NCBI RefSeq assembly: GCF_004382795.1
Contig: NZ_SMSG01000003.1
Span: 124,001-188,000 of the forward strand
DNA: 64,000 bases
Direction: 5' to 3'
Source of the DNA: Cumulibacter soli
Lineage (GTDB): Bacteria > Actinomycetota > Actinomycetes > Mycobacteriales > Antricoccaceae
The notes under the pieces are model-generated. The model saw only the letters and a program-made list of their open reading frames with translations, was not told where the DNA came from and made no database searches. Numbering within the stretch: position 1 is the stretch's first letter; each line of letters opens with the position of its first letter. Made by a program: the position numbers and the translations under genes. Shown here one piece after another: positions 34,861 to 43,506 of this stretch.

Positions 34861-34989
34861 ATGAACGCCACCACCACGGTCGGCTCAGCCGCTGCGCAGC
34901 CACTTCCTGCCCGCCCCTCGGCCGCGAACGTGCGCTGCCGCCTCGCCGTGACCGCTCAGCAGGTTCCCGGTGGTGACGGCAGAGGATGA
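34861..34989 (+). CDS. 42-aa ORF between the fluoride riboswitch and crcB, possible leader peptide
   Basis: ATG at 34861 has the Shine-Dalgarno AGGTAGGA eight bases upstream. The 42 codons encode a product starting MNATTTVGSAAAQPLP and ending in GGDGRG. About three quarters of third positions are G or C by eye, like the neighbouring genes. The TGA (34987-34989) overlaps the crcB ATG (34986) as ATGA, the same arrangement seen between confirmed operon genes here. crcB has no ribosome site of its own outside this frame, so this ORF probably couples riboswitch-controlled initiation to crcB. I recognise no family; it may act only through being translated. Confidence 0.55.
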   Translation: MNATTTVGSAAAQPLPARPSAANVRCRLAVTAQQVPGGDGRG

Positions 34990-35438
34990 CCGACGCGAAC
35001 CCTGACGCGACGGCCGTACGGCCGATCTATCTGCAAGGGTGGGCGCTCGCTCTCGTCTTCATTGGCGGCACTTTCGGCGCGGGCACCCGTGAGGCGCTCA
35101 CGCTCGCGTTCGGCACCGACAGCCAGATCCCCTGGGTGATCTTCGCGATCAACCTCACCGGCGCATTGCTGCTCGGCGTCCTGCTTGACAGCCTCGCCCG
35201 TCGTGGCCCTGACCACGGACGACGTCGTGGGCTGCGGTTGCTGATCGGAACGGGATTCATGGGCGGGTTCACCACGTACAGCACTCTCGCCGCCGGTACG
35301 GCGAGCCTGCTGCGATCCGGAGCCATCACGGCCGGTATCGGTTATGCGATGGGCACGGTGCTGCTCGGCGCAGTGGCCACCTGGGTGGGTGTAGCGCTCG
35401 CCGCCCGGGCGCACCGCCGGCGGGAGGCGCCGTCATGA
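34986..35438 (+). CDS. crcB: Fluoride efflux channel CrcB/Fluc, first subunit
   Basis: CrcB (Fluc) forms dimeric fluoride channels in the membrane. The 150-aa protein has four hydrophobic segments (about residues 19-40, 50-68, 85-112, 115-138) and the signature region INLTGALLLGVL with TGFMGGFTTYSTLA, where the Phe residues and the TYS motif line the pore. The Arg/His-rich tail (AHRRREAPS) extends into the cytoplasm. Its ATG overlaps the preceding 42-codon ORF, and its stop overlaps the second crcB. Paired crcB genes usually make heterodimers. Confidence 0.93.
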   Translation: MTDANPDATAVRPIYLQGWALALVFIGGTFGAGTREALTLAFGTDSQIPWVIFAINLTGALLLGVLLDSLARRGPDHGRRRGLRLLIGTGFMGGFTTYSTLAAGTASLLRSGAITAGIGYAMGTVLLGAVATWVGVALAARAHRRREAPS

Positions 35439-35812
35439 CCCCGTTGCTTTTTCTCGGGCTGTCGTTGGCGGGCGGGCTCGGCTCGGCGTCCCGGTTCCTG
35501 CTGGACGGGGCGATCCGGGCGCGCACCCGTGGCGTGCTGCCGATCGGCACTATCGTGATCAACCTCAGTGGCTCGTTACTGCTGGGCCTACTCACTGGGG
35601 TGGTGTCAATGCAGGTGCTGCCTAAATCGGTCGGCCTCGTCATCGGCGTCGGGTTCCTCGGCGGCTACACCACCTTCTCCACCGCGAGCTTCGAAACAGT
35701 CCGGTTGTTCCAGGAGCGCAAGTGGGTTGCCGGTGGCCTCAACGGGATCGGCGTGGTGGTGGCAACGACGGCGCTCGCGGCCGTGGGGCTGTGGCTCGGT
35801 AGTTCCTGGTAA
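35435..35812 (+). CDS. crcB: Fluoride efflux channel CrcB/Fluc, second subunit
   Basis: A 125-aa paralogue of the preceding CrcB with four membrane segments, GGLGSASRFLLDGAI at the N terminus, the conserved INLSGSLLLGLLTG and the pore motif GFLGGYTTFSTASFETV. ATG at 35435 lies in the ATGA overlap with the first crcB. Each subunit keeps its Asn (INL) and Thr/Ser pore residues, so both sides of a heterodimeric channel look functional. Ends 87 bases before the smc start. Confidence 0.94.
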   Translation: MTPLLFLGLSLAGGLGSASRFLLDGAIRARTRGVLPIGTIVINLSGSLLLGLLTGVVSMQVLPKSVGLVIGVGFLGGYTTFSTASFETVRLFQERKWVAGGLNGIGVVVATTALAAVGLWLGSSW

Positions 35813-35899
35813 CGCCCCCTGCGGACGCATATCCGGCAAGTTCGTGCCGCGGACCGGTATCGTTGGTCGTTGCCGAGTCAAGAGAATGCGGAGTGGTCA

Positions 35900-38800
35900 G
35901 TGCATCTGAAGAGCCTCACGGTCAAGGGCTTCAAGTCCTTCGCGTCGGCGACGACGCTGCGGCTCGAACCCGGCGTCACGTGCGTAGTCGGCCCGAACGG
36001 TTCCGGGAAGTCGAACGTCGTTGACGCGATCTCCTGGGTGCTCGGTGAGCAGGGTGCGAAGGCGCTGCGTGGCGGCAAGATGCAGGACGTCATTTTCGCC
36101 GGCACGGCCGGCCGAGCACCGCTCGGCCGCGCGGAAGTCACGCTGACTATCGACAACTCGGACAACGCCCTGCCGATCGACTACACCGAGGTATCGGTGA
36201 CTCGCCGGATGTATCGCAGCGGCGAGAGCGAGTATGAGATCAATGGCGATCGTTGCCGCCTGATCGACATCCAGGAATTGATGAGCGATTCAGGTATCGG
36301 CCGCGAGATGCACGTCATCGTCGGTCAAGGCCAACTCGATTCCGTGCTGCAAGCGCGTCCGGAGGATCGCCGCGGGTTCATCGAAGAGGCGGCCGGCGTC
36401 CTCAAACACCGCAAGCGCAAGGAAAAGGCACTGCGCAAGCTCGACGCGATGATGGCTAACCTGACGCGCGTCAGTGATCTGACCGACGAACTACGTCGCC
36501 AACTCAAACCCTTGGGCCGGCAGGCGGACGTCGCGCGGCGGGCCGCGACTATCCAGGCGGACGTTCGGGACGCGCGACTACGGTTGCTGGCCGACGAATT
36601 GGCTACGTTGTCCTCGACCGTGGAGCGCGAAGTCGCCGACGAGACCGCCCTGCGGCGGCGCCGCACGGAGGTCGAGGAAGAGCTCGCCACAGCCAGCCGC
36701 AGCGAGAACGACCTCGACGCCGCGCTCGCTGCCGACGCCCCCGCCCTGGCCGAAGCGCAGGATGCACACTTCCAACTCGCTGGGATCGCCGAACGTCTAC
36801 GCGGCACGATCCAACTCGGCGCCGAACGTCACCGCAACCTCAGTGCGCCATTGGAGGATCCGGCCAGCAGCAGAGACCCGGATGAGTTGGAGCGGCAGGC
36901 GGACACCTTCGCCGCTGAACTGGCGGTGATGCAGCAGCAACTCACCGCCGATCGCGCACGCTTGAGCGAGATCGGCGAGGAGAAGAACACCGCCGAGGCC
37001 GCGCTCAAGGCCGAAGAGGAACGGCACGTTGCGGCGGTCCGCGCCATCGCGGATCGACGTGAGGGCTTAGCCCGACTTGTTGGGCAGGTCAACACGCTGG
37101 AGGCGCGAGTCAGCGGGGCGGATGACGAAATCACGCGGTTGAGCGCTGCGGCAGCTGAAGCCACCACCCGTGCTCGGGATGCCGAGGAGAAGCTGGCGAC
37201 GCTGCAGAATTCCGTCGGCGACCTCGATGAGGGGGAGCACGGACTGGACGAGCGGCACGAAAGCGCCGAGGCAGCACTCGGCGCCGCCAAGACTCGACTG
37301 CGCGAATTACGTGACGCGTCCCGCGAAGCCGAGCAGGAAGCCAAGAGTTTTCAGGTACGCCGAGACGCGTTGGCTGTCGGCCTCAAACGCAAGGACGGCA
37401 CCGCGGATCTGCTGGAGGCGGGCGACCGGCTGCCGGGTGTACTTGGCGCGCTGTCGAATCTGATCCAGGTCACGCCTGGCAGTGAAGCGCCCGTGGCCGC
37501 GGCGCTGGGGGTATTTGCCGAGTCGGCCGTCGTACGCGGTGCCCAGGACGCTGCCGAAGCGATCGGCATGCTGAAGGAGTCCGACGGCGGCCAGGTCTCG
37601 ATCCTGCTCGCCCGGGCCGACGACGCACAGCGCGGCGCATTGCCCGCGCTTCCGGACGGCGCGCGGTGGGCGATCGATGACGTCACCGCCCCGGGGGACC
37701 TCGCCGACGCCGTCGCCTCGCTGCTGCACGGCGTCGCCATCGTTGCGGACCTGCAGGCGGCGGCCAGGCTCGCCGAGAGCCACCCGCAGGTGCGTGCGGT
37801 CACCGCAGACGGCGACCTGATCGGTCGAGGCCAGGCACGTGGCGGGTCCGCCTCGGCTCCGTCCACGATCGAGGTACGCGCCGCGGTCGATGAAGCAGAG
37901 GCCGCAATGAAGGCCGCGCAGCGACGCGTCGACGAACTGAGCGTCCAGATCGAGCGGGCTGTCGCCACGCAGCAGGACGCCGCGACCGAAGTTGCGGCCG
38001 CTCTCGCGGCACTGCATGAATCCGATGCGCGGATCAACGCAGTCGCCGAGGAACTGGCGCAGTTCGGCTCCGCCGCGCGTAATGCCGCCGCCGAGGCCGA
38101 CCGGCTCGAGCGTCAGCGCGAGCAGTCCGAGCACAAGGCATCGCAGGCGCGAGACAGCCTTGCCGAAATGACAGAACGGCTACGACTAGCGCAGGAGGCG
38201 CCCACCGAGTCCGAACCGTCCACCGAGGAACGTGACCGGCTCGTTGTTCTGGTCGGAAACCTCCGCCAGCAAGAGGTCGACGTCAGCCTCGGCGTACGCA
38301 CTCAGGAAGAGCGCGTCCAATCGCTGACTGGCCGAGTGTCGTCGCTGCGGCGAAATGCGCAGAACGAACGTGCCGCGCGCGCCCGCCTAGCCACTCAGCG
38401 TGAACAGCGAGAACGCGGGGCCGCCGTCGCCAAGGACGTCGTGGCTGCGGCTGAGGCCGTGCTGGCTCATCTGCAGGTCTCCCTGGAGCGCGCGCAACAG
38501 GAACGCGACGCCATCACCGCAGCGCGAGCTGAGCGCGAGGAGGCGTTGCGCGCCGTGCGTACCCGGATTCGTGAACTGGGCACCGACCTGGAACGGCTCA
38601 CGGACAAGGTGCACCGCGACGAGGTCGCGCGCGCCGAACAGCGACTGCGCATCGACGCGCTCAGCGAGAAGGCCAGTGAGGAATTCGGCGTCACCGTCGA
38701 GGCACTGATCGCCGAGTACGGCCCACAGCAACCAGTACCGCCGACTGCCGCGATGCTCGCCGACGCCGAGAACAAGGGCGAACCGGCGCCCGCGCCGACG

Positions 38801-39472
38801 CCGTACGACCGGGATGTGATGCAGAAGCGAGCTCGGAAGGCGGAGAAAGATCTGGCGTTGCTCGGAAAGGTCAATCCGCTCGCGTTGGAGGAGTTCGCCG
38901 CGCTGGAGGAGCGTCATCAGTTCCTCTCCGATCAGCTCGAAGACCTCAAAGCCACCAGGCGGGACCTGCTGACCGTGGTCTCGGATGTCGATGCCCGAAT
39001 CCTCGAAGTGTTCACCGCCGCGTACGAAGATGTGGCTCGTGAGTTCGAGATCGTGTTCGCGACGTTGTTCCCGGGCGGCGATGGCCGGCTCGTACTCACC
39101 GATCCGGACAACATGCTCACCACCGGCATCGAGGTCGAGGCTCGTCCGCCGGGCAAGAAGATCAAGCGGCTGTCGTTGCTGTCCGGTGGCGAGCGTTCGC
39201 TGACCGCAGTTGCGTTGTTAGTGGCGATCTTCCGAGCCCGTCCCAGCCCGTTCTATGTGATGGATGAGGTCGAGGCGGCGCTCGATGACGTCAACCTGGG
39301 CCGGCTCATCACGTTGTTCGAGCAACTGCGCGACACCAGCCAACTGATAATCATCACCCATCAGAAGCGGACCATGGAGATCGCGGACGCGTTGTACGGC
39401 GTCACCATGCGCGGCGATGGCATCACGCAGGTGATTTCGCAGCGTATCCGCGAACCCGAGACTGTCGCCTGA
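35900..39472 (+). CDS. smc: Chromosome segregation protein SMC
   Basis: The condensin ATPase that organises and separates sister chromosomes together with ScpA/ScpB. The 1190-aa protein has the N-terminal Walker A VGPNGSGKSN, long coiled coils (about 170-500 and 660-1030) and a hinge near residues 510-650 (LPGVLGALSNLIQ). The C-terminal head has the signature LLSGGERS near 1092 and Walker B FYVMDEVEAALDD near 1118. GTG at 35900 is chosen: GCGGAG lies six bases before it and the product begins HLKSLTVKGFKSF. A longer frame from TTG 35870 is less likely, although TATCGT at 35858-35863 could be its promoter. Confidence 0.96.
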   Translation: MHLKSLTVKGFKSFASATTLRLEPGVTCVVGPNGSGKSNVVDAISWVLGEQGAKALRGGKMQDVIFAGTAGRAPLGRAEVTLTIDNSDNALPIDYTEVSVTRRMYRSGESEYEINGDRCRLIDIQELMSDSGIGREMHVIVGQGQLDSVLQARPEDRRGFIEEAAGVLKHRKRKEKALRKLDAMMANLTRVSDLTDELRRQLKPLGRQADVARRAATIQADVRDARLRLLADELATLSSTVEREVADETALRRRRTEVEEELATASRSENDLDAALAADAPALAEAQDAHFQLAGIAERLRGTIQLGAERHRNLSAPLEDPASSRDPDELERQADTFAAELAVMQQQLTADRARLSEIGEEKNTAEAALKAEEERHVAAVRAIADRREGLARLVGQVNTLEARVSGADDEITRLSAAAAEATTRARDAEEKLATLQNSVGDLDEGEHGLDERHESAEAALGAAKTRLRELRDASREAEQEAKSFQVRRDALAVGLKRKDGTADLLEAGDRLPGVLGALSNLIQVTPGSEAPVAAALGVFAESAVVRGAQDAAEAIGMLKESDGGQVSILLARADDAQRGALPALPDGARWAIDDVTAPGDLADAVASLLHGVAIVADLQAAARLAESHPQVRAVTADGDLIGRGQARGGSASAPSTIEVRAAVDEAEAAMKAAQRRVDELSVQIERAVATQQDAATEVAAALAALHESDARINAVAEELAQFGSAARNAAAEADRLERQREQSEHKASQARDSLAEMTERLRLAQEAPTESEPSTEERDRLVVLVGNLRQQEVDVSLGVRTQEERVQSLTGRVSSLRRNAQNERAARARLATQREQRERGAAVAKDVVAAAEAVLAHLQVSLERAQQERDAITAARAEREEALRAVRTRIRELGTDLERLTDKVHRDEVARAEQRLRIDALSEKASEEFGVTVEALIAEYGPQQPVPPTAAMLADAENKGEPAPAPTPYDRDVMQKRARKAEKDLALLGKVNPLALEEFAALEERHQFLSDQLEDLKATRRDLLTVVSDVDARILEVFTAAYEDVAREFEIVFATLFPGGDGRLVLTDPDNMLTTGIEVEARPPGKKIKRLSLLSGGERSLTAVALLVAIFRARPSPFYVMDEVEAALDDVNLGRLITLFEQLRDTSQLIIITHQKRTMEIADALYGVTMRGDGITQVISQRIREPETVA

Positions 39473-39544
39473 GTCAGCGCAGGCACCCACCCGACCCGAC
39501 GGCGGCTACGCCCGCCGGATACGTCCTCTGGAAGGATGCACGCC

Positions 39545-40903
39545 ATGGAATGGCTCTATATATCGCTGGCCCTACTCGTCGTCATCATCGGCGGCGGATA
39601 CGCGTACATCGCGAGCAAGGGCCGCAAGGTGATGAAGCTGGAGGACAAACCAGAACGCTCCAGCGCCGCACCGAAGCAGGGCTCCGCGACGGCGGTCGCC
39701 GAACGGACATCCCCGACCGTCCAGTCGCCGCCGAAGCCGGTAGACGAGCCGCCCGCGCCGGCCGCTGAAGCCCTCACTGCCGATGAGTCGCCGGATCAGA
39801 CCGCCGCGCTCGCCGAACCAACCGAAGAAATCACCGCCCCCGACAGCCCGGCGGACCTCGACACCGCGGCTCCGGCGGATCCCACGATCACTACGCCTGC
39901 CGAGCCCGAGACGAAGGCGACCCCCGAGCCGGAGCCAGAACCGGCGCCGGAGGAGCCGGTACTGGACACGCCGCCGTCCACCAAGGGACGAATGGGGCGC
40001 CTGCGCGAACGTCTGGCGCGATCCAACAGCGCCTTCGGACGTGGTTTGCTCGCCGTTATCTCCAAAGATGAAATGGACGAGGACGACTGGGAGGACCTCG
40101 AGGACTCGTTACTGCAGGCGGACGTGGGTGTCGCGGCGTCCACGCATATCGTCGAACAACTGCGCACCAAGGCGATGTCGGTGGGCGCGTCGAGCGCCGG
40201 ACAGATCAAGACCCTGCTGGCCGACGAACTCGTTGAATCCCTCGATGAGTCGATGGACCGCACCCTGCACAGTTCCCGCTCCGATGGCACCCCAGGCGTT
40301 GTCATGGTCGTCGGTGTGAACGGCACCGGCAAGACCACCACCTGCGGAAAGCTCGCCCGTGTGCTCGTCGGTGACGGCAACACCGTACTGATGGGCGCCG
40401 CCGACACCTTCCGTGCGGCGGCAGCCGACCAGCTCGCCACCTGGGGGGAGCGAGTCGGTGTGGACGTCGTCCGCGGGCCGGAACAGGCCGATCCGGCCTC
40501 GGTCGCGTTCGACGCGGTCAAGGCCGGTAAAGAGCAGGACGTCGACACCGTGTTGATCGACACCGCCGGTCGACTCCACACCAAACAGGGGTTGATGGAC
40601 GAACTCGGAAAGGTCAAACGTGTCGTCGAGAAGCACGGACCGGTCGACGAGACGCTGCTGGTGCTGGACGCAACGACCGGACAGAACGGTCTGATCCAGG
40701 CAAAAGTGTTCACCGATGTTGTCGATATTACCGGCGTCGTGCTCACCAAACTTGATGGCTCCGCCAAGGGCGGCATCGTGATCGCGGTGCAGAAAGATCT
40801 CGGCGTACCGGTCAAATTCGTCGGTATGGGGGAGGGCAAAGACGATCTGATCCCGTTCGTTCCCCGTGAGTTCGTCGACGGTCTGCTGCAGACCGGCGCG
40901 TAG
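39545..40903 (+). CDS. ftsY: Signal recognition particle receptor FtsY
   Basis: The membrane receptor of SRP. The 452-aa protein has an N-terminal membrane helix (YISLALLVVIIGGGYAYIAS), a long acidic Pro/Glu/Ala-rich linker (about residues 35-145) typical of actinobacteria, then the N domain and the GTPase G domain with GVNGTGKTTTCGKLA (near 257), DTFRAAAADQL, DTAGRLHTK and TKLDGSAKGG. ATG at 39545 is preferred over 39536 because GGAAGG is nine bases before it. It follows smc by 72 bases, the standard actinobacterial order. Confidence 0.96.
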   Translation: MEWLYISLALLVVIIGGGYAYIASKGRKVMKLEDKPERSSAAPKQGSATAVAERTSPTVQSPPKPVDEPPAPAAEALTADESPDQTAALAEPTEEITAPDSPADLDTAAPADPTITTPAEPETKATPEPEPEPAPEEPVLDTPPSTKGRMGRLRERLARSNSAFGRGLLAVISKDEMDEDDWEDLEDSLLQADVGVAASTHIVEQLRTKAMSVGASSAGQIKTLLADELVESLDESMDRTLHSSRSDGTPGVVMVVGVNGTGKTTTCGKLARVLVGDGNTVLMGAADTFRAAAADQLATWGERVGVDVVRGPEQADPASVAFDAVKAGKEQDVDTVLIDTAGRLHTKQGLMDELGKVKRVVEKHGPVDETLLVLDATTGQNGLIQAKVFTDVVDITGVVLTKLDGSAKGGIVIAVQKDLGVPVKFVGMGEGKDDLIPFVPREFVDGLLQTGA

Positions 40904-40922
40904 TCGGACGGTAGATCGCGTC

Positions 40923-40960
40923 ACAGCGGCGTTGAGGGCGATTGCGCTGAACGCCGCTGT
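40923..40960 (+). terminator. Hairpin after ftsY, probable terminator
   Basis: ACAGCGGCGTT (40923-40933) is perfectly complementary to AACGCCGCTGT (40950-40960), an 11-bp stem with a 16-base loop, 20 bases after the ftsY stop. No T-run follows, which is common in high-GC actinobacteria. Confidence 0.55.
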
Positions 40961-41042
40961 TGCCCAAGGCGTGGAAGAATATCCCGAGTGCCGATAGTGG
41001 CGCGTTGCCGAGGCATGGACGCCCATTACACGAAAGAGATCG

Positions 41043-41873
41043 ATGTCGAACTCGCAGAACAAGCGAAACGTCAAGGCGAACGGTTCGTCCGGTGCGTCCG
41101 GTGGCGGTAAGAGCAACTCGACCGGCCCGAAAGTCGGTAACCGCAAGCCGCCGGCGAAGAACAAGGCCATCGCAGACGCGCGGAAGGCGGCGTCCGGTGG
41201 TAACCGTCAAACGGCGGTCTGGATCATCGCCGCCGTCGTGGTCGTCGCGCTCGCGGCCGCCGGCATCTACGCGGTGACCAAGAGCAACAGCGACAAGGAA
41301 GCGGCGGCCGCCGCACGCGATCTCGGTGCCGGAACGGTCAGCGTTGAGGACGGCACGATTACCTGGGGTGAGGACGACGCGCCCGCGAAGGTCGACTACT
41401 GGATCGACCTGCTCTGCCCGGCCTGCCGTCAGTTCGAGGAGAATGCCTCCGCGACGATGGAAGACGCCGTGAACGCCGGTGACGCGCAGCTCGTCGTACA
41501 CCCGACCGCGATTCTGAACAACAACTCCAACCCGGCTGGATACTCCGCGCGCGCGACCGAAGCGTTGCTGTGCGCGGCAGACCAGCCGCAGGGCTACAAG
41601 TTCATGAAGCAGCTGTACGAACAGCAGCCGCCGGAGGGCGGCCCGGGACTCAGTGACGCGGAACTTGCCGACATCGCCAAGGAGGTAGGCCTGTCCAACG
41701 CGTGGAACGAATGCTATGAGTCGGACGAGTTCGCGGACGTAGCGGAGGCCAACACTCAGGCGTTCAGCGAGAACGGGTACCCGGGAACGCCCACGGTGCT
41801 GGTCAATGGTGAGCAAATCACCTCCAACAACCCGGCCGACCTCAAGAACGCTATAGACAACGCGGCGGCCTAG
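41043..41873 (+). CDS. Membrane-anchored DsbA-family thioredoxin-fold protein
   Basis: A 276-aa protein with a basic cytoplasmic N terminus rich in Lys/Asn/Ser (residues 1-58), one membrane helix (WIIAAVVVVALAAAGIYAV) and an extracytoplasmic thioredoxin fold. The active-site motif CPAC follows YWIDLL, and the cis-proline motif GTPTVLVNG lies near the C terminus, as in DsbA-like oxidoreductases of actinobacteria. Two further cysteines (LLCAAD, NECYES) may form a structural disulfide. It probably forms or shuffles disulfides in exported proteins. It lies between ftsY and ffh, where M. tuberculosis and others have amt-glnB-glnD. Confidence 0.9.
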   Translation: MSNSQNKRNVKANGSSGASGGGKSNSTGPKVGNRKPPAKNKAIADARKAASGGNRQTAVWIIAAVVVVALAAAGIYAVTKSNSDKEAAAAARDLGAGTVSVEDGTITWGEDDAPAKVDYWIDLLCPACRQFEENASATMEDAVNAGDAQLVVHPTAILNNNSNPAGYSARATEALLCAADQPQGYKFMKQLYEQQPPEGGPGLSDAELADIAKEVGLSNAWNECYESDEFADVAEANTQAFSENGYPGTPTVLVNGEQITSNNPADLKNAIDNAAA

Positions 41874-41927
41874 CCGCGCTTAGGCTGGTTCTTCGGGCCC
41901 GGCCACTTCACCTCAGGAGCAACTTTC

Positions 41928-43496
41928 GTGTTCGACACCCTGTCCGACCGCCTGGAGAAGGTCTTCTCCGGTTTACGCAGCAAGGGACGCCTCACCGAGG
42001 CGGACATCAACGCCACCGCACGCGAGATTCGCATCGCGCTGCTGGAGGCCGACGTCGCGCTACCGGTCGTCAAGGCGTTCATTCGGGCGGTCAAGGACCG
42101 GGCGCTCGGCTCGGAGGTATCGAAGGCGCTGAATCCGGCGCAGCAGGTCATCAAGATCGTCAACGACGAGTTGATCGCGATCCTCGGCGGCGAGACGCGA
42201 CGGTTGCAGTTCGCCAAGACGCCGCCCACCGTGATCATGCTGGCGGGTCTGCAGGGTGCTGGTAAGACCACCCTCGCCGGTAAGCTGTCGCGCTGGTTGC
42301 GCGAGCAGGGGCACTCGCCGATGCTGGTTGCCGCCGACCTGCAGCGCCCGAATGCGGTCACCCAGTTGCAGGTGGTCGGCGGGCAGGCCGGGGTCACGGT
42401 CTATGCGCCCGAGCCCGGTAACGGTGTCGGCAACCCGGTTCAGGTCGCCCGGGAGTCGCTGGAAGAAGCCAAGCGGCAGATGAATGACATCGTCATCGTC
42501 GATACCGCTGGACGCCTCGGCGTCGACGCCGAGATGATGCAACAGGCCATCGACATCCGTGAGGCCGTACAGCCCGACGAGATCCTGTTCGTCATTGACG
42601 CGATGATCGGTCAGGACGCGATCAACACCGCCGAGGCATTCCGCGACGGTGTCGGATTCACCGGTGTCGTCTTGTCCAAGCTCGACGGTGATGCGCGCGG
42701 TGGCGCGGCGCTATCGGTGCGCTACGTGACCGGCCAACCGATCATGTTCGCCTCGACCGGCGAGAAACTCGACGACTTCGATGTGTTCCACCCCGAGCGG
42801 ATGGCCTCGCGCATCCTCGGGATGGGCGACATGCTCACGCTCATCGAGCAGGCGCAACAGACGTTCGATGAGGACGAGGCCGAGCGGATGGCGCAGAAGG
42901 TCGCCTCCGGAAACAAATTCACCCTCGAAGACTTCCTCGAGCAATTGCAGGCGATTCGCCGAATGGGCCCGCTGCAGAACCTGCTCGGTATGCTGCCGGG
43001 CGCCGGCCAGATCAAGGACCAACTCAACAACCTCGACGACAACGATCTCGACCGCACCGCGGCGATCATCCGCGGTATGACGCCCGGTGAGCGCGCCGAC
43101 CCGAAGATGATCAACGGCTCACGGCGCTTGCGCATCGCCAACGGTTCGGGCGTCACCGTCTCGGAGGTCAACAACCTCGTCACGCGGTTCTTCGAGGCCC
43201 GCAAGATGATGACCCAGATGTCCGGTGCGATGGGCCTCGGCGGCGGTAGCAGTATCAGCCGCAAATCGCGCAATGCCAAGAACAAAAAGGGTGGCAAGAA
43301 GGGCAAAGGTAAGAAGGGGTCGAACCGTCAGAATCGGCCACAGATGCCGCCGGGATTCGGTGGGATGCCCGGCTTGCCGCCTGGAGCACTACCAGGCGGG
43401 TTCGGTGGGCTTCCCGACGGATTGCCGGAGTCGCTCGGCGGCTCGAAGGATTCGAAGCTACCGGATCTGTCAAAGCTCAACCTGCCGAAGGAATGA
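41928..43496 (+). CDS. ffh: Signal recognition particle protein Ffh (SRP54)
   Basis: Binds signal sequences and 4.5S RNA and targets ribosomes to FtsY. The 522-aa protein has the N domain, a GTPase with GLQGAGKTTLAGKL near residue 107, DTAGRLGVDAEMM and SKLDGDARGGAA, and a methionine-rich M domain with the RNA-binding segment RIANGSGVTVSEVN. The C terminus is a Lys/Gly then Pro/Gly/Met-rich tail (from about 445: KKGGKKGKGKK, GFGGMPGLPPG), typical for actinobacteria. GTG start at 41928. Confidence 0.97.
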   Translation: MFDTLSDRLEKVFSGLRSKGRLTEADINATAREIRIALLEADVALPVVKAFIRAVKDRALGSEVSKALNPAQQVIKIVNDELIAILGGETRRLQFAKTPPTVIMLAGLQGAGKTTLAGKLSRWLREQGHSPMLVAADLQRPNAVTQLQVVGGQAGVTVYAPEPGNGVGNPVQVARESLEEAKRQMNDIVIVDTAGRLGVDAEMMQQAIDIREAVQPDEILFVIDAMIGQDAINTAEAFRDGVGFTGVVLSKLDGDARGGAALSVRYVTGQPIMFASTGEKLDDFDVFHPERMASRILGMGDMLTLIEQAQQTFDEDEAERMAQKVASGNKFTLEDFLEQLQAIRRMGPLQNLLGMLPGAGQIKDQLNNLDDNDLDRTAAIIRGMTPGERADPKMINGSRRLRIANGSGVTVSEVNNLVTRFFEARKMMTQMSGAMGLGGGSSISRKSRNAKNKKGGKKGKGKKGSNRQNRPQMPPGFGGMPGLPPGALPGGFGGLPDGLPESLGGSKDSKLPDLSKLNLPKE

Positions 43497-43506
43497 GCAC
43501 GAGTAC

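Noticed and set aside
35870-35899. TTG start of smc at 35870
   Set aside because: Leaderless starts need ATG or GTG as a rule, and GTG 35900 has a well-placed GCGGAG and the family-typical N terminus.
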